Assembly: GCA_019689695.1 (NCBI GenBank)
Contig: JADGHA010000315.1
Coordinates: 1-5,261, forward strand
Origin: Micromonosporaceae bacterium
GTDB taxonomy: Bacteria; Actinomycetota; Actinomycetes; Mycobacteriales; Micromonosporaceae
DNA length: 5,261 nt
Direction of reading: 5' to 3'
The first letter of the stretch is position 1; each line of letters begins with the position of its first letter. Shown in pieces: positions 1 to 5,261 of the stretch. A model generated the notes under the pieces. The model was given only the letters and a program-made list of their open reading frames with translations. It did not search any database and had not been told where the DNA came from. The position numbers and the translations under genes were made by a program.

Positions 1-2202
1 CAGCTCGGCAAGGACCTCGCCGGCCTCGTCCACCCGCCCCGCCTGGGCCAGGGCCAGGCCAACCGTGCCGAGGACCCGGCGCCGGTGCCCCGGATCCCCG
101 ACCTCCTCCAGCAGCACGGCGGCGCGCCGGCCGTGGGACACCGCCTCGTCGCAGCGGCCGGCCAGCCGCGCCACCTCGGCCAGGTTCGCCCGGGCCAGTG
201 CCCGCAGCCGGGCATCACCGCACTGCGCGGCCAACCGGTCCCCGGCGGCCAGCCGCCGCCGGGCCGCGGCCAGGTCGCCCTCCCTGATCTCGTGCCAGGT
301 GAGGTTGATCTGTGCCACCGCCATGTCGCGGACCCGTCCGGTCTGCGACGCCAGCGAGAGCACCGCCTCGTTGTGGCGGCGCGCCTCGTCGTACCCTCCG
401 CTGACCATCCACAATGCACAGAGCAGGCTCCGCGCGGCCAGCTCGCCGGAGAGGTCGCCGAGCCGCTGGAACTCCTCCAGTGCCTGCTCCGCGACGGGCA
501 GCTCCTGCTGGCCGTCGCCGTGCTCGTGGGCCAGCCGCGCCACGCCGACCTTGGCCCACGCCCGCAGCGCCGGGTCGGCGTCGGCCGTCCGCGGGTCGTC
601 CAGCAGCCGGCGCAGCCACTCCCGGCCCGGCACGTCCCGGCCACGGAACCGCCACCACCGCGGCAGCCTCGCGGCCAGCGCGAGCGCGGTGTGCGGATCG
701 TCGATGGCCGCGTGCGCCAGTGCCGCCCACAGGTCGCTGGCCACCTCGTCCAGCCGCGCAGCCGCCGCCGGCAGGCTGCCGCCGACGAGGTCTGGCGCGA
801 CCCGGGCGGCGAACTGCGCGAAGATCCGGGCATGCCGGCGGCCCGCCTCGGTCAGCTCACCCGCCGCGGCCGCCTGCTCAGACGCGAAGTCCCGGACCGG
901 GTCGAGCAGCCGGAACCGGTAGGGTCCGGTTCCACGGACGCCGATCAGGCCGAACGCGACCAGCCGGTCCAGCAACGGCACGGGATCGACGCCGGCCTTA
1001 CCGCCGGGCGGCTGGTCCGGATCGGTCAGCAGTGCCTCGGCCAGCTCGACGGACCAGCGGTTACGGAACACCGAGAGCATGCGCAGCGCGTACCGCTCGG
1101 CCGGCTCCAGCAGCCGGTAGCTCGCCGCGACCGCGTCCCGCAGCGTGACCGGCCGATCCCCGGTGCCGCCACTGGTCGCCGGAGCCGCACCGAGGTCGAG
1201 CACGCGGCTGCCGAACCGGTGGAGGAGCTCGTTGACGTTCAGGACCCGACCCCAGCCGGCGGCCAGTTCCAGCGCCAGCGGCAGACCGCCCAGCCGTCGT
1301 ACCAGCCAGACCAGGGCAGGCACCTCGGCCGGCGCCAGCGGCTCCCGGCGCAGCTGCCGCAGCCGGGCCAGGAACAGGCCGGCCGCAGGGTACGCCGCCA
1401 CCGCCGCCAGGTCGGCCGGGACGTCCGCAGGTGGCTCCTCCAGCGGAATCACCGGCCACACCCGCTCACCGGCCATACCGAGCGGGTGCCGACCGGTGGC
1501 CAGCACCCGCAGCGCCGGCACTGCTTTGGCGAGCCACTGCAACGCATCGACGGTCGGGCCTGGCGCCCGTTCCACGGCGTCGACCAGCAGCAGGCCTGGG
1601 CCCTCGGCGAACCGCGCGGACAGATCGCTGGCCTTGCCCACCCCGAAGACCGAGGCCGCGGCGGCCAGCACGTCGGCCTCGGTGGACACCTCGGTTACCA
1701 CGATGGCGGCGACGCCACCGGGGAACTTGTCCGCGACCTGGTGCAGGACGGCCAACGCCAGGCTGCTCTTGCCCACACCGGCCAGCCCCACCAAGGTCAC
1801 CAGATCCTCGCCGCCGAGCAGCAGCTCGGCGACATCGGCCAGGTCCCGGTCGCGACCGATCAGGTCCACTGGCGGCGGCAGAGGCGTCGTCGCCAGGACG
1901 GCCTCCCCCGGCGTCGGCGCCCCGCTCGACCGGGCCTCCCACGACCGGGCACCCGCCCCGCGAGCGAGCGCGATGAACTCGGCCCGTTGCCGTCCGGTCA
2001 GGCCGAGCCCGGAGGCGAGTAGCTCCACCGTGGTCCGCTGCGGCCGGGAGGCCCGGCCACGCTCAAGATCTCTCACTGTGCGTATACCAACGCCAGCCCG
2101 CCCCGCCAGCTCCGCCTGAGTCATCCCCGCCGCCCGGCGGTGCTCGTAAAGAGCCCTGGCGAACCCCAGCTTCGCCTGCTCAGACTCATGATCGGAGGTC
2201 AT
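1..2202 (-). CDS. XRE-type HTH / NB-ARC ATPase / TPR regulator (STAND family), C-terminus cut by window edge
   Basis: One open frame runs from ATG at 2202 through the left edge: 734 codons, no stop. Residues 11-68 form an XRE-type helix-turn-helix (MTQAELAGRAGV at 27-38, then IRTVRDLERGR, 40-50). The linker ends at LIGRDRDL (114-121), the usual entry to an NB-ARC domain. Walker A is GLAGVGKSS (139-147; Lys145, Ser146). Walker B is LLLVDAVE (204-211; Asp208). A sensor-like LATGRHPLG follows (234-242), then the GLPLAL motif (306-311). LRDAVAASYRLL (354-365) and YRFRLLDPVRDFA (428-440) match the winged-helix part of AfsR-like ATPases. Residues from about 545 hold helical repeats with G-x-x-x-E/A-A spacing (602, 642, 682, 722), consistent with TPRs. 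Family knowledge: such cytoplasmic STAND proteins use ATP binding to switch DNA-binding or assembly state on sensing a signal through the repeats. There is no BTAD domain. A LuxR-type HTH after the truncation cannot be excluded. Target genes are unknown. The upstream gene is in tandem but 255 bases away, so co-transcription is doubtful. Confidence 0.92.
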   Translation of the reverse strand, partial: MTSDHESEQAKLGFARALYEHRRAAGMTQAELAGRAGVGIRTVRDLERGRASRPQRTTVELLASGLGLTGRQRAEFIALARGAGARSWEARSSGAPTPGEAVLATTPLPPPVDLIGRDRDLADVAELLLGGEDLVTLVGLAGVGKSSLALAVLHQVADKFPGGVAAIVVTEVSTEADVLAAAASVFGVGKASDLSARFAEGPGLLLVDAVERAPGPTVDALQWLAKAVPALRVLATGRHPLGMAGERVWPVIPLEEPPADVPADLAAVAAYPAAGLFLARLRQLRREPLAPAEVPALVWLVRRLGGLPLALELAAGWGRVLNVNELLHRFGSRVLDLGAAPATSGGTGDRPVTLRDAVAASYRLLEPAERYALRMLSVFRNRWSVELAEALLTDPDQPPGGKAGVDPVPLLDRLVAFGLIGVRGTGPYRFRLLDPVRDFASEQAAAAGELTEAGRRHARIFAQFAARVAPDLVGGSLPAAAARLDEVASDLWAALAHAAIDDPHTALALAARLPRWWRFRGRDVPGREWLRRLLDDPRTADADPALRAWAKVGVARLAHEHGDGQQELPVAEQALEEFQRLGDLSGELAARSLLCALWMVSGGYDEARRHNEAVLSLASQTGRVRDMAVAQINLTWHEIREGDLAAARRRLAAGDRLAAQCGDARLRALARANLAEVARLAGRCDEAVSHGRRAAVLLEEVGDPGHRRRVLGTVGLALAQAGRVDEAGEVLAEL

Positions 2203-2210
2203 GCCCCGGA

Positions 2211-2216
2211 AGGTTA
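2211..2216 (-). promoter_or_regulatory. Possible -10 box (TAACCT) for the NB-ARC regulator
   Basis: Read on the minus strand, TAACCT fits the actinobacterial TANNNT -10 pattern. It ends eight bases before the regulator ATG, so transcription would start at or next to the start codon. This agrees with the lack of a clear ribosome binding site. No recognisable -35 box lies at 16-18 bases spacing, so the support is weak. Confidence 0.22.
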
Positions 2217-2407
2217 CGCAGCAGTAGCCAGATCGGGGAGGTGATCGTCGCGACGCCGACGCCTTTGCTCCTAAAACCCGACAGAAGCCGCGTGCAACCG
2301 GAGCGCGGCCGGGCACGTCGTCACTGTGCGTAGCGACAGCCGGAGGGAACCGGTGCTTCGCCGCGCGATCTCGTGGTCGGTCAGGCTCGCCGAGCTGCAC
2401 CGTGGAC

Positions 2408-2422
2408 GCTTCCGGTGGAAGC
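2408..2422 (-). terminator. Small hairpin downstream of acyl-CoA dehydrogenase, possible weak terminator
   Basis: On the minus strand GCTTCC-ACC-GGAAGC forms a perfect 6-bp stem with a 3-base loop, starting about 35 bases after the dehydrogenase TGA. No U-run follows, so it is not a canonical intrinsic terminator. Hairpins without U-tracts are often proposed as terminators in GC-rich actinomycetes, but a stem this short could be chance. Confidence 0.25.
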
Positions 2423-2457
2423 TGCCCGACCGGTGGCCAGGAAACGCGCCGGATCGG

Positions 2458-3606
2458 TCAGAGGCCGAGGGAGCGGGCGATGATCATCCGCTGCACCTCC
2501 GAGGTGCCCTCACCGATCTCCAAGATCTTGGCATCGCGGTAGAACCTGGCCACCGGCGTCTCGTTCATGAACCCGTACCCGCCGAAGATCTGCGTCGCAT
2601 CGCGGGCGTTGGCCATCGCGCTGTCGCTCGCGTGCAGCTTGGCGATCGCCGCGGCCTGCTTGAACTCCCGGCCGGCGAGCAACCGGGCGACCGCGTCGTA
2701 GTACGCCAGGCGGGCGGTGTGCGCCCGCACCTGCATATCCGCGATCTTGAACTTGATGGCCTGGAAGTCGCCGATCGGCTGGCCGAACGCGTGCCGCTGG
2801 CCGGCGTAGCGCACCGATTCGTCCACACAGCCCTGGGCCAGCCCCACGGCGAGCGCGGCGATCGCGATCCGGCCCTCGTCGAGGATGCGCAGGAACTGGG
2901 CCAGGCCGCGGCCACGCTCGCCGAGCAGGTTCTCCGCCGGCACCCGGCAGTCGTCGAAGCTCAGCTCGTGCGTGTCAGACGCGCACCAGCCCACCTTGGA
3001 GTATCCGGGGTGGACGGTGAGGCCGGGCGTGCCGGACGGCACGATGATGGTGGAGATCTCCTTGCCGCCGTCGGCGGTGGTGCCGGTGACCGCGGCCACG
3101 TTGATCAGCGCGGTGATCTCGGTGCCGGAGTTGGTGATGAAGGCCTTGCTGCCGTTGATGACCCACTCGTCACCGTCGAGCACGGCGCGGGTCTGCATGC
3201 CGGCCGCGTCGGAGCCGAAACCCGGCTCGGTGAGGCCGAACGCGGCGAGCGCCTCGCCGGAGACGAGCTTGGGCAGCCATCGGGCCTTCTGCTCCGGCGT
3301 GCCGTACCGGTAGATGGGCATGGCGCCGAGCGAGATCGCCGCCTCGAGGGTGACCGCCACGCTGGAGTCCACCCGGGCGAGCTCCTCCAAGGCGAGGCAG
3401 AGCGCGAGGTAGTCACCGCCCATGCCGCCGTACTCCTCCGGGAACGGCAGGCCGAACAGCCCCATCTTGCCCATCTGGCGGACCACGTCGTACGGGAAGG
3501 TGTGGTGCTCGTAGTGGTCGGCGATCACCGGGGCGACCACGTCGCGGGCGAACTCGCGCACGCTTTCCCGCAGTGCCTCGTGCTCCTCGTCAAGCAGAAA
3601 GTCCAT
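2458..3606 (-). CDS. Acyl-CoA dehydrogenase, short/branched-chain (AcdH-like)
   Basis: A 382-aa FAD enzyme, full family length, expected to be cytoplasmic. It oxidises an acyl-CoA to the trans-2-enoyl-CoA and passes electrons to electron-transfer flavoprotein. ATG at 3606 follows AAGGAG six bases upstream; the stop is TGA. Residues 1-115 form the N-terminal helical domain. AFGLTEP (122-128) with GSDAAG (131-136) and KAFITNSG (154-161) are the flavin/substrate-binding strand region. RHAFGQPIGDFQAIKFKIADM (271-291) and QIFGGYGFMNE (339-349) lie in the C-terminal helical domain. The catalytic base should be Glu366 in IGEGTSEVQR, the position used by short- and medium-chain enzymes. Isovaleryl-CoA dehydrogenases have a small residue there, and here LDEGRIAIA (242-250) offers Gly rather than their alternative Glu. 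From memory the sequence closely resembles Streptomyces AcdH, which acts in branched-chain amino acid catabolism. The preferred acyl chain is inferred, not shown. It is the second gene of an operon with the carboxylase. Confidence 0.96.
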   Translation of the reverse strand: MDFLLDEEHEALRESVREFARDVVAPVIADHYEHHTFPYDVVRQMGKMGLFGLPFPEEYGGMGGDYLALCLALEELARVDSSVAVTLEAAISLGAMPIYRYGTPEQKARWLPKLVSGEALAAFGLTEPGFGSDAAGMQTRAVLDGDEWVINGSKAFITNSGTEITALINVAAVTGTTADGGKEISTIIVPSGTPGLTVHPGYSKVGWCASDTHELSFDDCRVPAENLLGERGRGLAQFLRILDEGRIAIAALAVGLAQGCVDESVRYAGQRHAFGQPIGDFQAIKFKIADMQVRAHTARLAYYDAVARLLAGREFKQAAAIAKLHASDSAMANARDATQIFGGYGFMNETPVARFYRDAKILEIGEGTSEVQRMIIARSLGL

Positions 3607-3612
3607 TGTGGT

Positions 3613-3618
3613 CTCCTT
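3613..3618 (-). promoter_or_regulatory. Ribosome binding site of the acyl-CoA dehydrogenase
   Basis: AAGGAG on the minus strand, six bases before the ATG at 3606, lies within the 25-base gap after the carboxylase TAG. It fixes the dehydrogenase start and shows that this gene is translated by SD-dependent initiation from a shared transcript. The gap leaves no room for a separate promoter and leader. Confidence 0.8.
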
Positions 3619-3631
3619 ACGACCAGGCGGC

Positions 3632-5161
3632 CTAGACCGGCGTGACGCCGTGCCGGCGCCGGGAGAAGTGCCGGTCCTTGCCGCGGGCGTCGGCGAACCG
3701 GCGGATCAGCTCGTCCCGCAGCTCGTGCGGCTGGACGATGGTGTCCACCACCAGCTCGCTGCCGAGCCGGACGATGTCGATGTCGCGCTCGTACTCCTCG
3801 CGCCTGGCCGCCACGAACGCGGCCCGCTCGCGCTCGTCCTCGATCGCCGCGATCTTGTTGGCGTAGACCGCGTTCACCGCCGCCTCCGCGCCCATCACCG
3901 CGATCTTCGCGGTGGGCAGGGCGATGGTCGCGTCCGGCTCGAACCCGGGACCGGCCATCGCGTACAGGCCGGCGCCGTACGCCTTGCGCACCACCACGCA
4001 GATCTTCGGTACGGTCGCCTCGGCGACGGCACTGATCATCTTTGCGCCGTGCCGGATGATGCCCTGCCGCTCCACCGCGGAGCCGACCATGAAGCCCGGC
4101 ACGTCGGCGAGGAACAGCAGCGGCACGTTGAACGCGTCGCAGAGCTGGATGAAGCGGGTCGCCTTGTCGGCCGAGTCGACGAACAGCACCCCGCCCTTGA
4201 ACATGGAGTTGTTCGCCACCACGCCGACGGCCTCGCCGGCCAGCCGGCCGAAGCCGATGCAGACCTCCTTGGCCCACAGCGGCTGGATCTCGAAGAACGA
4301 GTCTTCGTCCAGCACGCCGCGAACGTACCGGCGCATGTCGAAGGCCTGCCGCTCGCTCGCCGGCACCAGCGCTGCCAGGTCCACGTTGGACGGAGCCGGC
4401 CGCGGGGTGTGGGACGGCGGCCGGCCGGTCCAGTTCGACGGCAGGTAGGACAGGTAACGCCGGACCACGTCCAGCGCCTCGGCCTCGGTGGCGCACAGGA
4501 AGTGCCCGACACCGGACTCGGTGCAGTGCATCCGGGCGCCGCCCATCTCCTCCAGCGTGGTCTTCTCCCCGGTCACCATCTCGACCATGCGGTCGGAGCC
4601 GAGGTACATGCTGGCGTTGCCGTCCACCATCGCGACCACGTCACAGAACGCCGGAATGTACGCCCCGCCTGCGGCCGACGGCCCGAACAGCGCGCAGACC
4701 TGTGGCACAGATCCGGATGCGCGCACCTGGTTCCAGAAGATCCGCCCGGCGCCGCGCCGGCCCGGGAACAGGTCGACCTGGTCGGTGATCCGGGCCCCGG
4801 CCGAGTCGACCAGGTAGACCATCGGCATGCCGGTGGTGTAGGCCCGCTCGATGATCCTGATGATCTTCTCCACGGTCCGCGCGCCCCACGAGCCCGCCTT
4901 GACCGTCGAGTCGTTCGCCATCAGGGCGACCGGACGACCGTCGATGGTCGCCGTCCCGGTCACCACGCCGTCGGCGGGCAACCCGTCCGCCAGCGCATTG
5001 GCGTACAGCCCATCCTCGACGAAGGAGCCCTCGTCCACCAGTTGGGCCACCCGCTCGCGGGCGAACAGCTTGCCCCGGGCCGCGTTGGCGGCGTGGTACT
5101 TCTCCGCGCCGCCGGCCCGCACCCGCTTACGCAGCTGCTCCAGCGCCTCGCTCTCCAGCAC
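3632..5161 (-). CDS. Acyl-CoA carboxylase, carboxyltransferase (beta) subunit
   Basis: A 509-aa AccD/PccB/MccB-type subunit with two crotonase-fold halves. It transfers CO2 from carboxybiotin, carried on a partner alpha subunit, to an acyl-CoA. N half: ARGKLFARERV (28-38), VYLVDSAGARI (115-125) and the oxyanion-hole segment GPSAAGGAYIP (160-170). C half: NNSMFKGGVLF (317-327), LADVPGFMVG (351-360), GIIRHGAKM (367-375) and RKAYGAGLYAM (392-402) with the second oxyanion hole, then LPTAKIAVMGAEAAVNAVY (415-433). The length is normal and both active-site loops are intact. The motifs mix types: DVPGF and IIRHGAK are as in propionyl/acetyl-CoA enzymes, GFMVG as in methylcrotonyl-CoA enzymes. The substrate is therefore left open. 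Start: GTG at 5161 is the only usual start between the in-frame TAA at 5188-5186 and the conserved N-terminus. It lacks a good SD and may be leaderless. No biotin carboxylase or BCCP gene lies in the window, so the alpha subunit must come from outside it. Confidence 0.95.
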   Translation of the reverse strand: MLESEALEQLRKRVRAGGAEKYHAANAARGKLFARERVAQLVDEGSFVEDGLYANALADGLPADGVVTGTATIDGRPVALMANDSTVKAGSWGARTVEKIIRIIERAYTTGMPMVYLVDSAGARITDQVDLFPGRRGAGRIFWNQVRASGSVPQVCALFGPSAAGGAYIPAFCDVVAMVDGNASMYLGSDRMVEMVTGEKTTLEEMGGARMHCTESGVGHFLCATEAEALDVVRRYLSYLPSNWTGRPPSHTPRPAPSNVDLAALVPASERQAFDMRRYVRGVLDEDSFFEIQPLWAKEVCIGFGRLAGEAVGVVANNSMFKGGVLFVDSADKATRFIQLCDAFNVPLLFLADVPGFMVGSAVERQGIIRHGAKMISAVAEATVPKICVVVRKAYGAGLYAMAGPGFEPDATIALPTAKIAVMGAEAAVNAVYANKIAAIEDERERAAFVAARREEYERDIDIVRLGSELVVDTIVQPHELRDELIRRFADARGKDRHFSRRRHGVTPV

Positions 5162-5167
5162 ACGCCC

Positions 5168-5173
5168 ACGATA
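5168..5173 (-). promoter_or_regulatory. Candidate -10 box (TATCGT) of the carboxylase-dehydrogenase operon
   Basis: On the minus strand TATCGT fits TANNNT and ends six bases before GTG 5161, which is the spacing expected if transcription begins on the start codon. Leaderless mRNAs with this layout are common in actinobacteria, and it would explain the missing SD. No good -35 hexamer is seen 16-18 bases upstream (GCAGTG at 17), so the promoter may be weak, activator-dependent or misidentified. Confidence 0.35.
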
Positions 5174-5177
5174 CCTG

Positions 5178-5187
5178 AACGATCGTT
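5178..5187. promoter_or_regulatory. Candidate TetR-type operator AACGATCGTT
   Basis: A perfect 10-bp palindrome lies between the predicted -10 box and where a -35 would be, with imperfect flanks CCTG on the left and AGG on the right. Operators of the AACGnnCGTT type are known for TetR-family regulators of acyl-CoA and lipid catabolism genes in actinobacteria. Its position would let a repressor block RNA polymerase. The cognate regulator is not in the window, so the assignment rests on site shape and place. Confidence 0.4.
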
Positions 5188-5227
5188 AGGCACTGCCCCC
5201 TCTCCTCCGCGATCTTGCAGTTGTGCA

Positions 5228-5261
5228 CCCCGAAAAAGGGGACATGTCCCCTTTTTCGGGG
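5228..5261. terminator. Perfect 34-bp palindrome, likely bidirectional intrinsic terminator or palindromic repeat
   Basis: The two 17-base arms are exact reverse complements centred between 5244 and 5245, with no interruption. The core is A5-GGGGACATGTCCCC-T5 (5233-5256): a GC stem flanked by A5 and T5, which reads as stem plus U-run on both strands. Outer CCCCG/CGGGG extend it to the window edge. Each arm can also fold alone, pairing C4 at 5228-5231 with G4 at 5238-5241 and C4 at 5248-5251 with G4 at 5258-5261. Its place 66 bases before the carboxylase start suggests that it ends a gene to the right also transcribed on the minus strand, and insulates the operon. A REP-like mobile element is the alternative. 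Confidence 0.6.

Larger units (their letters stand above)
2203..2457. other. Intergenic region between acyl-CoA dehydrogenase and regulator
   Basis: No credible gene lies in this stretch. It contains a small hairpin just after the dehydrogenase stop (2408-2422), a 10-bp GC palindrome CGTCGCGACG (2246-2255), a locally A/T-richer patch around 2262-2283, and a weak -10 candidate before the regulator start. No Shine-Dalgarno of the AGGAG type precedes the regulator ATG; the nearest purine run is GGGG immediately before it. Confidence 0.7.

Noticed and set aside
85..2022. Long plus-strand open frame of 645 codons
   Set aside because: It lies antisense to the regulator, is rich in Gln, Arg, Pro and Gly with no domain, and mirrors the third-position GC bias of the real gene. 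The minus-strand frame has clear HTH, Walker and TPR motifs.
2193..2227. GGAGGTC-ATG on the plus strand at the regulator start
   Set aside because: The ATG at 2201 opens only eight codons before TAG, and it overlaps the regulator start on the other strand. It is most likely coincidence.
2246..2255. Palindrome CGTCGCGACG in the intergenic region
   Set aside because: It is a short all-GC-type palindrome of the sort common in GC-rich DNA, with no matching promoter spacing to support an operator.
2073..2332. 12-base direct repeat TCACTGTGCGTA at 2073-2084 and 2321-2332
   Set aside because: A 12-base match is roughly expected by chance in a window of this size. One copy lies inside the regulator's HTH coding sequence, with no symmetry to suggest an operator.
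2241..2333. Small plus-strand frame from GTG 2241, about 30 codons
   Set aside because: The GGGGAG run abuts the start codon with no proper spacing, and the peptide has no recognisable features.
2326..3645. Long plus-strand open frame of 439 codons, longer than the dehydrogenase opposite
   Set aside because: Its composition (Val, Arg, Gly, His, Asp rich) is typical of an antisense GC shadow. The minus-strand frame matches the acyl-CoA dehydrogenase family from end to end.
3525..4496. Minus-strand frame of 323 codons overlapping the carboxylase and dehydrogenase
   Set aside because: It is an out-of-frame shadow, very rich in Arg and Gly, that overlaps two genes with intact family motifs.

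Overview
The window comes from a GC-rich actinomycete. Codon use is strongly G/C-ending, one gene has a GTG start and apparently no leader, and the proteins resemble those of Streptomyces and Micromonosporaceae. Micromonosporaceae is my guess for the family, but the sequence alone does not prove it. All three real genes lie on the minus strand, so the biological reading order is from high to low coordinates. The many long plus-strand reading frames are antisense shadows of these genes.

Right end (5162-5261): a perfect 34-bp palindrome at the window edge looks like a bidirectional intrinsic terminator or a mobile palindromic repeat. Next comes a short promoter region with a 10-bp perfect palindrome (AACGATCGTT) that resembles a TetR-type operator. 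A TANNNT -10 box lies six bases before a GTG start codon, which suggests a leaderless transcript.

5161-2458: a two-gene operon. The first gene is the carboxyltransferase (beta) subunit of a biotin-dependent acyl-CoA carboxylase (509 aa). After 25 bases carrying a good ribosome binding site comes an acyl-CoA dehydrogenase (382 aa) of the short/branched-chain AcdH type. Together they suggest branched-chain or short-chain acyl-CoA catabolism, such as breakdown of Leu/Ile/Val or odd-chain acids: the dehydrogenase makes an enoyl-CoA and a carboxylase acts on such products. The biotin-carrying alpha subunit that the carboxylase needs is not in the window. It must lie to the right or be shared from elsewhere in the genome.

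2457-2203: a 255-base intergenic stretch with a small hairpin after the dehydrogenase stop and only a weak promoter candidate before the next gene.

2202-1 and beyond: a large regulator of the STAND class, open at the left edge. It has an N-terminal XRE-type DNA-binding domain, then an NB-ARC ATPase switch, then a winged-helix/linker region, then TPR-like helical repeats. It has a separate transcription context, and its ligand and targets cannot be inferred from the sequence. I see no RNA genes, insertion sequences, CRISPR arrays or clearly novel system. The most interesting signals are the terminal palindrome and the operator/leaderless-promoter arrangement before the carboxylase.
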